Origin: Pseudomonadota bacterium
GTDB lineage: Bacteria; Pseudomonadota; Gammaproteobacteria; Burkholderiales; Rhodocyclaceae
Assembly (NCBI GenBank): GCA_018261905.1
Contig: JAGTRU010000018.1
Coordinates: 1 to 64,000 of the forward strand
DNA: 64,000 bases
Direction of reading: 5' to 3'
Below, in pieces: positions 56,661 through 64,000 of the stretch (positions within the stretch are counted from its first letter, which is position 1; each line of letters starts with the position of its first letter). The translations under genes were made by a program, and so were the position numbers. The notes below the pieces were generated by a model, which had not been told where the DNA came from, did not search any database, and worked only from the letters and a program-made list of their open reading frames with translations.

Positions 56661-57116
56661 GAATTCTCCTAGTCAATCCTTGCGCTTCCCGGCAACGGTC
56701 AGGGCCGTGAAAGCATCTTTTGCAATAAATTACCGCTCTTGGCCGATATCAGCCATGCTATCACAGAGGCATGATCGGCCGCTTTGACCGACAAGCTCTT
56801 AGACAATCCACTCTCTGAGCGACTGCTCCATCAGAAACCTGCCGCTGGATCGCCGAGATAATGAATTTCTCATTTGGGTCGTAAGCATGTGTTCGTCGGA
56901 TAAGGAAGCAGCCATTCGACAGCGAATGTCAGTGAGCGGCAGGTAACTGGCGGACCGCTGTCCGACACGCGGCACATGTCCAACGGCGGCAAAGGCCGAC
57001 AAGGTGACTGCCGCGCAGGTGCAGATTTTTCACTTTCTGCCTCAACCTTCAGCAAAGAAGCGCTGTCAAAAATAATTGTTTGACAAAGACATATCGATGT
57101 AACTAACATCATCGAC
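56661..57116. promoter_or_regulatory. Divergent promoter region with putative ArsR operator
   Basis: The 456-base gap separates the defence unit from the lipid operon. TTGACA at 57080-57085 is a perfect -35 box; no perfect -10 is seen at 16-18 bases. GATGT-AACTA-ACATC (57096-57110), a 5-bp inverted repeat only 7 bases before the regulator's ATG, is a plausible operator for the ArsR-type protein itself. The remainder is AT-richer than the chromosome average and shows no gene. Confidence 0.4.
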
Positions 57117-57428
57117 ATGAGAAATGACTATTCCCGTGCCATCCCTCCCCAGTGGAAGGAAATGTCCCGAATTTTCCTCGCCCTCGGCGATGAACATCGA
57201 CAGCGCATGCTGCTCTTGTTCGAGCCGGGCGAGCGGCTCAATGTCGGGCAGATTGCCGAAGTGTCGACGCTCGCCCGGTCGACCGTGTCGCATCATCTGA
57301 AAATACTCCATGAGTCCGGCGTGCTGGCTTCCGAGAAGGTCGGCAAGGAAGTCTGGTTCTGGATCAATCGTGAGTCGCTTGAGGCGACCTTTACCAATGT
57401 TCTCGATTACCTGAAGGAAAATTCCTGA
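57117..57428 (+). CDS. ArsR-family transcriptional regulator
   Basis: A 103-residue winged-helix protein. The helix-turn-helix reads LNVGQIAEVSTLARSTVSHHLKILHESGVL and the wing is VGKEVWFWINRE. There is no CXC metal-binding motif as in arsenic sensors, so the signal is probably not a thiophilic metal. Its TGA shares a base with the next ATG (TGATG), placing it at the head of the lipid operon as its likely regulator. Confidence 0.9.
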   Translation: MRNDYSRAIPPQWKEMSRIFLALGDEHRQRMLLLFEPGERLNVGQIAEVSTLARSTVSHHLKILHESGVLASEKVGKEVWFWINRESLEATFTNVLDYLKENS

Positions 57429-59569
57429 TGCGCAAGCTGTTGCGGCCGCTGTTGCGCGGCCTGGCCCGCCTGCTGTTCCGTCTCGAGCTGGATGTTCGCG
57501 AGGCCGATTTCAAACATGAGCGGCTGCTCGTCGTCGCCAACCACGAGTCCTTTCTTGATGGCTTGCTGATCGGTCTGTTCCTGCCGATCGATCCGGTCTT
57601 CGTGATCAATACGGCGATTGCTCAGCGCTGGTATTTCCGCCTGCTGCTCTCGCAGGTTGATTACCTGACGGTCGATCCGGCCAGCCCGATGGCCATGAAA
57701 AAGGTCATTCGCCTGATCGAATCCGGCCGGCCGGTGGTCATTTTCCCGGAAGGGCGGATCACGCTGACCGGCAGTCTGATGAAGGTGTACGACGGTCCGG
57801 CCTTTGTTGCCGCCAAGACTGGCGCGACGGTGGTGCCGGTGCGCATGGACGGCGCCTCGCGCAGCTATTTCTCGCGCCTGTCCGGCAAGCATCCGCGCGT
57901 GCTGTTCCCGAAAATCCGCCTGACCGTGCTGCCTGAGCGCAGCTTCCCGATGCCCGTGGCGGCTTCCGCCAAGCTGCGCCGTCACAAGGCGGGCGAGGCG
58001 ATGCGCCGGCTGATGCAGGAGATGGTCTTTGTCTCGCGGCCGAGCCAGACGCTGTACTCGGCCCTGTGTGACGCGATGAGCATTTTCGGCCGGGGGCGCC
58101 GCCTGCTCGAGGACATGAAGCAGGTCGAATACTCCTACAACGATCTGCTCAAGATGGCGCTGATCCTGAGCCGCCAGATCGAACGTCTCTCGGCGCCCGG
58201 CGAAAAGCTCGGCCTGCTGCTGCCCAATGTCGTGCCGACCCTCGGCCTGATCTTCGGCCTGAGTGCCCGCCGCCGCATCCCGGCCATGCTCAATTACACG
58301 GCCGGGGTCGATGCCATGCAGACGGCCTGCGATGCCGCACAAATCAGGACCATCATCACCTCGCGCGCCTTTGTCGAACAGGCCAAGCTGGCCAACAAGC
58401 TGGCCGGGCTGACGGGTGTGCAACTGGTCTATCTGGAAGATGTCCGCGAACGCATCGGCCTCGGCGACAAGCTCTGGCTGATGCTCTGGGCCATCCACTT
58501 CCCGCGCGCCTATGCCCTGCCAACCGAGCCGGAAGAAGCGGCGGTCGTGCTCTTTACCTCGGGTTCGGAAGGCAAGCCGAAGGGCGTCGTCCTGTCGCAC
58601 CGGGCGATCCTTGCCAATATCGCGCAGATCCGTTCGGTTATCGATTTCTCGGTGTACGACAAGGTGCTCAACGCGCTGCCGATTTTCCACTCCTTCGGCC
58701 TGACGGCCGGCGCGCTGCTGCCCGTGCTCAATGGTGCCAGCCTCTTCCTCTACCCCTCGCCGCTGCATTACCGGGTGATTCCGGAACTGGCCTACGACCG
58801 GGGCTGCACGGTGCTTTTCGGGACCTCAACCTTCCTCGGCAATTACGCCAAGTTCGCCCATCCCTACGATTTCTACCGCCTGCGCTACGTCGTGGCTGGC
58901 GCCGAAAAACTGTCGGATGGCGTGCGCAACCTGTGGTTCGAGAAATTCGGCCTGCGCATTTTTGAAGGCTACGGGGCGACCGAAACGGCGCCGGTGCTCG
59001 CCGTCAATACGCCGATGGCCTACCGCAGCGGCACGGTCGGCAACCTGCTGCCCGGCATCGAATCGCGCCTGGTGCCGGTGCCGGGCATTGAGAAGGGTGG
59101 CATCCTGCATGTGCGCGGTCCCAACGTCATGGCCGGCTATCTCAAGGGCGACCAGCCGGGCGTGCTGCAACCGCCGGTCTCCGATCTCGGCGAAGGCTGG
59201 TACGAAACGGGCGACGTCGTCGATATCGACGAAGACGGCTTTGTCAGGATCGTCGGCCGAGTCAAGCGTTTCGCCAAGATTGCCGGCGAGATGGTCAGCC
59301 TGGAAGTGGTCGAAAAGCTTGCCATCGCTGCCTCGCCCAGCCTGCTGCATGCCGCCTCCAGCCAGCCCGATGCGAGCAAGGGCGAAGCCCTGGTGTTGTT
59401 CACCACCGACCCGGCGCTCGGCCGCGAACAACTGTCGGCCAAGGCGCGCGAACTGGGCATGCCGGAACTGGCCGTGCCGCGCAAGATCCAGCTGGTCGAG
59501 GCGCTGCCGTTGCTCGGCACGGGCAAGACCGATTACGTGACCCTGAAGCGCATGGCGGAGACTGTCTGA
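57428..59569 (+). CDS. Aas-like acyltransferase / acyl-ACP synthetase
   Basis: A 713-residue fusion, close in length to E. coli Aas (719). The N-terminal PlsC domain (about 1-200) has NHESFLDG (NHX4D), and IFPEGRIT. The C-terminal AMP-forming domain has the P-loop LFTSGSEGKPKGVVLSH, EGYGATETAPVLAVN, and WYETGDVVDIDEDGFVRIVGR. Aas re-acylates lysophospholipids at the inner membrane using acyl-ACP. It has no MFS part; an LplT-like transporter is encoded at the other end of the operon. It overlaps the regulator gene by one base and its stop overlaps the next ATG. Confidence 0.9.
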   Translation: MRKLLRPLLRGLARLLFRLELDVREADFKHERLLVVANHESFLDGLLIGLFLPIDPVFVINTAIAQRWYFRLLLSQVDYLTVDPASPMAMKKVIRLIESGRPVVIFPEGRITLTGSLMKVYDGPAFVAAKTGATVVPVRMDGASRSYFSRLSGKHPRVLFPKIRLTVLPERSFPMPVAASAKLRRHKAGEAMRRLMQEMVFVSRPSQTLYSALCDAMSIFGRGRRLLEDMKQVEYSYNDLLKMALILSRQIERLSAPGEKLGLLLPNVVPTLGLIFGLSARRRIPAMLNYTAGVDAMQTACDAAQIRTIITSRAFVEQAKLANKLAGLTGVQLVYLEDVRERIGLGDKLWLMLWAIHFPRAYALPTEPEEAAVVLFTSGSEGKPKGVVLSHRAILANIAQIRSVIDFSVYDKVLNALPIFHSFGLTAGALLPVLNGASLFLYPSPLHYRVIPELAYDRGCTVLFGTSTFLGNYAKFAHPYDFYRLRYVVAGAEKLSDGVRNLWFEKFGLRIFEGYGATETAPVLAVNTPMAYRSGTVGNLLPGIESRLVPVPGIEKGGILHVRGPNVMAGYLKGDQPGVLQPPVSDLGEGWYETGDVVDIDEDGFVRIVGRVKRFAKIAGEMVSLEVVEKLAIAASPSLLHAASSQPDASKGEALVLFTTDPALGREQLSAKARELGMPELAVPRKIQLVEALPLLGTGKTDYVTLKRMAETV

Positions 59570-60801
59570 TGGCCCTGTCGATGAACCGTCGTCGCTTCCT
59601 CGCCCTGCTCGGCGGCGGTGCGGCGCTGTCGGCGGCCGGCTGGAGCATGGCCCGGCCGGTCGTGGTGAATAGCTGCCGGGCGGCCATTCCCGGCCCGCTG
59701 CTCGACAGTCCGTGGCTCAAGCAGGCGTGGGCCGGGCTCGATCCGGCCGAAGTCTGGGATTGCCATGTGCACCTCGCCGGTCTGGGGGACGGCGGCAGCG
59801 GCATCGAGGTCGGGCCGCAACTGTCCTCGCTGCTGCATCCGCTCAATTACGCCCAGCGCCTGTTCTACATGAATGCCGGTTGCGCCCACAATGCGCCGGG
59901 CAAGGTCGATCAGGCCTATGTCGCCCGCCTGCTCAACCTGTGCGATGCGATGCCGGCCGGCTTCAAGGTCTTGCTCTTCGCCTTCGAGCGCTTTCACGAC
60001 GGCAAGGGCGATGCGCATCCCGAACATTCCGCCTTTTTCGTGCCGAATGCCTGGGCCGCCAAGCTGGCCCGCGACTTTCCGGCGCGTTTCGAATGGGTGG
60101 CGTCGTTGCATCCCTATCGGGCCGATGCCGTCCAGAACCTGCAACAGGCCGTCGCCGACGGCGCGCGCGCCGTCAAATGGCTGCCGGCCGCCATGGGCAT
60201 GGACCCGGCTGATGCCCGTTGCGATGCGTTCTACCGCACGCTGGCCGCCAGCGGCACCCCGCTGATCGTCCATTGCGGCGAGGAAAAGGCCGTCGAGGGC
60301 AGCAACAGCCAGGCTTACGGCAACCCGCTGCGCCTGCGCCGGGCACTCGATGCCGGGGTCAAGGTGGTGGTCGCCCACTGCGCTTCGCTGGGCGGCGATG
60401 TGGACGATGACGGCAAGGTGCGCAGCAGTTTCGAACTGTTCCTCAAACTGATGGCCGAGCCGTGTGCCAAGGGGCTGCTGTATGGCGACATCTCGGCCAT
60501 TACCCAGCGCAACCGCCAGCCGGCGATCATCCGCACGCTGCTCGAACGCGGCGATCTGCACGACCGTCTGCTGCATGGCTCGGACTATCCGCTGCCCGGC
60601 ATCGTGCCGCTGACCTCGCCCGCCAGTCTGGCCAAGGCCGGGCTGCTGCCGGCCGGCGCGGTCAATGACCTCGAAGTCCTGCGCCAGCACAATCCGCTGC
60701 TTTTCGACTTCAGCCTGAAGCGCCTGCTGGCCTGGCAAGGCCAGGCTTTCGCGCCGACCGTGTTCCAGACCCGGCGCGTTTTCGCCGCCCGCCGCGCCTG
60801 A
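59569..60801 (+). CDS. Tat-exported amidohydrolase-2 family protein
   Basis: A 410-residue metal-dependent hydrolase. The N-terminus carries a twin-arginine signal (NRRRFLALLGGGAALSAAGW), so the enzyme probably folds before export. Amidohydrolase motifs are WDCHVHLAG (HXH metal ligands), HCGEEKAVEG, VVVAHCASLGG and LLHGSDYPLPG (terminal Asp). The substrate is unknown. TGATGG overlap with the Aas-like gene shows it belongs to the operon, which is unusual for this family. Confidence 0.85.
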   Translation: MALSMNRRRFLALLGGGAALSAAGWSMARPVVVNSCRAAIPGPLLDSPWLKQAWAGLDPAEVWDCHVHLAGLGDGGSGIEVGPQLSSLLHPLNYAQRLFYMNAGCAHNAPGKVDQAYVARLLNLCDAMPAGFKVLLFAFERFHDGKGDAHPEHSAFFVPNAWAAKLARDFPARFEWVASLHPYRADAVQNLQQAVADGARAVKWLPAAMGMDPADARCDAFYRTLAASGTPLIVHCGEEKAVEGSNSQAYGNPLRLRRALDAGVKVVVAHCASLGGDVDDDGKVRSSFELFLKLMAEPCAKGLLYGDISAITQRNRQPAIIRTLLERGDLHDRLLHGSDYPLPGIVPLTSPASLAKAGLLPAGAVNDLEVLRQHNPLLFDFSLKRLLAWQGQAFAPTVFQTRRVFAARRA

Positions 60802-60855
60802 TGCCGGCTTTGTATCCGCACAACAAAAATTGAAATGTTCAAGGAGAAATCTGCA

Positions 60856-62508
60856 ATGAAGCGAGCTGTCCTTCCCCTGGCCTCCCGCCTGTTATCGGCC
60901 GGGATGTTGTCCCTGCTGGCCGCCCCGGGTTTTGCCGCAAATCCGGTCAGCGACGCGCTGACGAGCGGAAATCTCGGCCTGTACGGCGCCGCCGATTTTC
61001 GTCTGAGCAATGGCGATTGCCGCGACTGCCCGACGCCGCCGCAGGCCCTGTGGTATTTCCGTGGTGATCAGCTTGCCGTGCCGACGGCGCAGGCCGCCGG
61101 TTTCGAGGCAAAGCTGCGGGCCCAGGACGATATCCGCCAGTGGAATGCGGTGCGCCAGGGCAAGCCGGAAGGCAGCCGGCCGAGCCTGGTGTGGATCGGT
61201 TCGCCGCAGGTGGCGCGCGGTGCGCTGAAGGCCGGCGGCGACGCGCTGCAGGGCGTGGCCGGCGAGCAGCTGCCGTTTGCCGTGGTGCCGAAAATCGCCA
61301 GCAATCTCTCGTATTACAACGACGCCAGCCTCAAGTATTTCGCCGGGCGCAGCATCAAGGCGCGCGGCTACCAAGAGGGTGAGCGCTTCGTCGCCCGCAC
61401 CCTGTGGCCCGAGGATTTTGCGCTGAACGCCGCCGTGCCGGCCAAGCCGCTGGCTGCCGATGAGTCACTGAGCCAGTTGATCCGCGCCGAGAGCGGCGGT
61501 GCCGCGCAGCCCCTGGCCAGTCGCCTGCTGTGGAGCAAGGGCGGGGCAGCGCCGGAGCTGGCCGGCAAGCCGGTCATGGCCTTCGTCCTCAATGGCGCCC
61601 AGGGCGATGACGACGAGGCGCACGGCGGCCATTTCGCCGTCGCCACCGGCCGTTTCGGCCCGCATGGCGAATGGGACGACTGGCTGGTCAATAATTTCTA
61701 CAACCTCGATTCGGTCAGCGAGAAGGGCATCATCGCCTCGACGCTGCCGATGGATGCCTACCAGACTGATCTGAACAGCGGCCAGTCCTGGTACCGGCCG
61801 AGCTACATGCTGGTCGCCGTATTGAAAGATGGCCGCGCCCCGGCGCTCTATCAGGAAGCCATCAGCCGGGTCTTCAACCATTTCTACCGCCATGATTTCC
61901 GCTACAACCACGCGACGGCGAATTGCGCCGGGATCAATCTCGAAACCCTGCGCTCGCTCGGCTGGAACATTCCCGAGCAAGGCCCTGGCGGGCGTCTGAA
62001 GGCCGTCGCGGCGCTGCCCTACATGGCCGTCAAGGAGCGTAGCCTGGATCACGGGCGCAAGGCTTACGACTACCTGTCGGCCGAGAAGACCAATCTCTAT
62101 CCCTTCATCGCCTTCACGGCGGCCGGCGAGGACATCCTGCAGCGTCTGGTCGCCAATCCGGCCAATGCCACGCCCTACGAGAAAATGCTCGCCGAGGATA
62201 TCGAGGCCCTGCTCTACGTACGCATTCCGCAATTTCCGTCGTCGCGGGCCATGGGCCAGGCGCCGGTCGCTTCCCTCGACGAGTTCATGGCGCGCACGCC
62301 GGCCGACAAGGCGGACTGGAAAATCGTCCCCAATGACGAGCGCCCCTTCCCGGCTGAAATGAAGGACCCGGCCGCGCCGGCCGAAGAAGCGCTGCCCTCG
62401 CAATATGCCCTGGCCGGTTTCGGCGGCTTCTTTGCCTTCCTCGGCCTCGGCGGTCTGCACATCAAGCGCCAGCGTCGGGCGCAGGCCAAAAATGGAGAAA
62501 AATCATGA
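60856..62508 (+). CDS. Periplasmic DUF4105-like putative cysteine peptidase/amidase
   Basis: A 550-residue secreted protein, ATG at 60856 after AAGGAG. The signal peptide ends near LLAAPGFAA. A central region holds HGGHFAVATGRFG and later YNHATANCAGINLETLRSLGW. A conserved His and an HXXXXNC motif in this order are seen in permuted papain-like (NlpC/P60-type, DUF4105) enzymes. Two cysteines (GDCRDCP) follow the signal peptide. The C-terminus is a membrane helix with a basic tail (FGGFFAFLGLGGLHIKRQRR), anchoring it to the inner membrane. It overlaps the next gene by ATGA. The enzymatic role is an inference. Confidence 0.6.
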   Translation: MKRAVLPLASRLLSAGMLSLLAAPGFAANPVSDALTSGNLGLYGAADFRLSNGDCRDCPTPPQALWYFRGDQLAVPTAQAAGFEAKLRAQDDIRQWNAVRQGKPEGSRPSLVWIGSPQVARGALKAGGDALQGVAGEQLPFAVVPKIASNLSYYNDASLKYFAGRSIKARGYQEGERFVARTLWPEDFALNAAVPAKPLAADESLSQLIRAESGGAAQPLASRLLWSKGGAAPELAGKPVMAFVLNGAQGDDDEAHGGHFAVATGRFGPHGEWDDWLVNNFYNLDSVSEKGIIASTLPMDAYQTDLNSGQSWYRPSYMLVAVLKDGRAPALYQEAISRVFNHFYRHDFRYNHATANCAGINLETLRSLGWNIPEQGPGGRLKAVAALPYMAVKERSLDHGRKAYDYLSAEKTNLYPFIAFTAAGEDILQRLVANPANATPYEKMLAEDIEALLYVRIPQFPSSRAMGQAPVASLDEFMARTPADKADWKIVPNDERPFPAEMKDPAAPAEEALPSQYALAGFGGFFAFLGLGGLHIKRQRRAQAKNGEKS

Positions 62509-64000
62509 GCGGCCAGTTTCACCTGCTGAAAACCAAGCGCTTTGGCCCCTTTTTCGTCACCCAGTTTCTCGGGGCCTTCAACGACAACCTGTTCAAGAAC
62601 GCCCTGGTCGTCCTGCTGACTTTCCAGACGGCACAATGGACGACGATGAAGGCCGAATTGCTGGCCAACATGGCGGCCGGCATCTTCATGCTGCCTTTCT
62701 TCCTCTTTTCGGCGACCGCCGGGCAACTGGCCGACAAGTACGACAAGGCGACACTGGCGCGCCTGGTCAAGGTGCTGGAAATGCTGATCATGGGCGTCGC
62801 CGCCGTCGGCTTCGCGATGCATGACCTGCGCGTGCTGATGGGGGCGCTGTTCCTGCTCGGCCTGCATTCGACACTGTTCGGGCCGATCAAGTACGCGATC
62901 ATGCCGCAGCACCTGCATGCCGATGAGCTGATCGGCGGCAACGCGCTGATCGAGGCCGGTACCTTTGTCTCCATCCTGATCGGCACGCTGGCCGGCGGCC
63001 TGCTCGCCGGCTCGGTCGAGCACCCGGCCTGGATCGCCTTCGGCGGCCTGGTCGTCGCCTTCGCGGGTTATGTCGCGAGTCGTGGCATTCCCACGGCGCC
63101 GGCGCCGGTGCCGGAACTGAAGATCAACCTCAACCCGATCAGCGAAACCTGGCGCAATATCCGTTTCGCCAGCCAGAACCGCTCAGTGTTCCTGTCCATC
63201 CTCGGCATTTCCTGGTTCTGGCTGTACGGCGCGCTGTTCCTCGCGCAGTTCCCGGCCTACGCCAAGAACGTGCTGGGCGGCGACGAATCGACGGTGACCC
63301 TGCTGCTCGCCACCTTCACGGTCGGCATCGGCCTCGGTTCGCTGCTCTGCGAGCGGATGTCCGGCAAGCATGTCGAAATCGGTCTGGTCCCCTTCGGCTC
63401 GATCGGTTTGACGCTGTTCGGCATTGACCTCTATTTCGCCTCGCCGGTCGGCATGGTCGGCGTCACGGCGCACAGCCTGCTCGGCATCCTCAGCGTGCCG
63501 GCTGTCTGGCGTGTGCTCTTCGACCTCGTGATGCTCGGCGCCTTCGGCGGTTTCTTCATCGTGCCGCTCTACGCCCTGATCCAGGTGCGCAGCGCGCCGG
63601 AACAACGGGCCCGCATCATCGCCGCCAACAACATCGTCAATGCGTTGTTCATGGTCGGCGGCGCACTGGCCGCCGGTGCCCTGCTCGACGGTCACCTGAA
63701 CATCCCGGAACTGTTCGGCCTCGCGGCCGTGCTCAATGGCCTGGTGGCGATCTACATCTACCGCCTGGTGCCGGAATTCCTCATCCGCTTCATGGCCTGG
63801 CTGCTCATCAAGGCGGCCTACCGCCTGCGCAGCGAAGGCCTCGAGCACATTCCGGAGGAGGGCGCCGCCGTGCTCGCCTGCAACCATGTGAGTTTTGTCG
63901 ATTCGCTGGTCATCATGGGCTGTTCGCCGCGCCCGGTGCGCTTCGTCATGGATCACCGGATTTTCCGCATCCCGCTGCTCAACTACATTTTCCGGCACAG
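62505..64000 (+). CDS. LplT-like MFS transporter fused to a PlsC acyltransferase domain (partial)
   Basis: 498 codons are visible and the frame runs off the window. Residues 1-415 form a 12-helix MFS transporter of the LplT type (FFVTQFLGAFNDNLFKNALVV at the start, LGLHSTLFGPIKYAIMP, RARIIAANNIVNALFMV). LplT flips lysophospholipids into the inner leaflet. From about residue 430 a second acyltransferase domain begins (EGLEHIPEEGAAVLACNHVSFVDS, NHX4D motif; PRPVRFVMDHRIF). Whether an acyl-ACP synthetase follows is not visible. ATGA overlap with the previous gene keeps it in the ArsR-headed operon. Confidence 0.9.
   Translation, partial: MSGQFHLLKTKRFGPFFVTQFLGAFNDNLFKNALVVLLTFQTAQWTTMKAELLANMAAGIFMLPFFLFSATAGQLADKYDKATLARLVKVLEMLIMGVAAVGFAMHDLRVLMGALFLLGLHSTLFGPIKYAIMPQHLHADELIGGNALIEAGTFVSILIGTLAGGLLAGSVEHPAWIAFGGLVVAFAGYVASRGIPTAPAPVPELKINLNPISETWRNIRFASQNRSVFLSILGISWFWLYGALFLAQFPAYAKNVLGGDESTVTLLLATFTVGIGLGSLLCERMSGKHVEIGLVPFGSIGLTLFGIDLYFASPVGMVGVTAHSLLGILSVPAVWRVLFDLVMLGAFGGFFIVPLYALIQVRSAPEQRARIIAANNIVNALFMVGGALAAGALLDGHLNIPELFGLAAVLNGLVAIYIYRLVPEFLIRFMAWLLIKAAYRLRSEGLEHIPEEGAAVLACNHVSFVDSLVIMGCSPRPVRFVMDHRIFRIPLLNYIFRH

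Overview
The window looks like a chromosomal segment of a betaproteobacterium, most likely of the order Rhodocyclales (Dechloromonas/Azonexus-like). This is an inference from the gene order tuf, S10, spc, alpha, the form of the ribosomal proteins, the high GC content with G/C-ending codons, and the wealth of c-type cytochromes and TonB systems. No tRNA, rRNA or CRISPR array was recognised.

Region 1 (1-14177) is the ribosomal protein superoperon: the 3' end of tuf, then rpsJ to rpsQ, rplN to secY, infA, rpmJ, and rpsM to rplQ, closed by a strong terminator. All genes are intact except rplC. It encodes a 161-residue L3 that lacks about 50 residues near its N-terminus, in frame. Two internal promoters (599-627 and 5275-5303) carry a perfect TATAAT inside a potential hairpin.

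Region 2 (14195-26130) holds ordinary chromosomal genes: a two-gene regulator set of partner-switching type (receiver plus ATPase, and receiver-PAS-PP2C phosphatase), an Atm1-type ABC exporter, a thioesterase, a FadL-like porin, a DUF2802-like and a SPOR-domain protein, a small lipoprotein, a TPR protein, ridA, recG and an alpha/beta hydrolase. An intergenic block with a perfect 23-bp inverted repeat follows.

Region 3 (26211-37553) is the most intriguing block. It contains tonB-exbB-exbD, a TonB-dependent receptor, a metal-binding-looking membrane-anchored protein, a NapH/NosR-like polyferredoxin, a protein of the 2-hydroxyacyl-CoA dehydratase/double-cubane cluster family, its activating ATPase, a SafE/DsbD-like membrane protein and a second TonB-dependent receptor. 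The five genes at 30337-35463 all overlap. I read this as an uptake-coupled low-potential reduction system of unknown substrate.

Region 4 (37842-50350) contains a hypothetical gene, a newly noticed 55-codon gene, putA without its usual DNA-binding domain, and a cytochrome locus: a TsdA-like dihaem protein, a c4-like dihaem protein, and a pentahaem fusion of an alcohol-dehydrogenase-type trihaem cytochrome with a TsdA-like module. A TtrS-like sensor kinase and a FixJ-type regulator lie upstream. Two copies of a roughly 160-bp repeat flank the regulator. A secreted catalase-family protein precedes the locus.

Region 5 (50655-57116) looks like an accessory defence patch of visibly lower GC. It has a decayed AbiJ-like gene, a GNAT acetyltransferase, and a two-gene unit of a 1148-residue SIR2-like/STAND NTPase and a 237-residue protein with an RX4H motif as in HEPN ribonucleases.

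Region 6 (57117-64000) is a compact membrane-lipid operon: an ArsR-family regulator, an Aas-like acyltransferase/acyl-ACP synthetase, a Tat-exported amidohydrolase, a periplasmic cysteine-peptidase-like protein, and an LplT-PlsC fusion cut by the window end.
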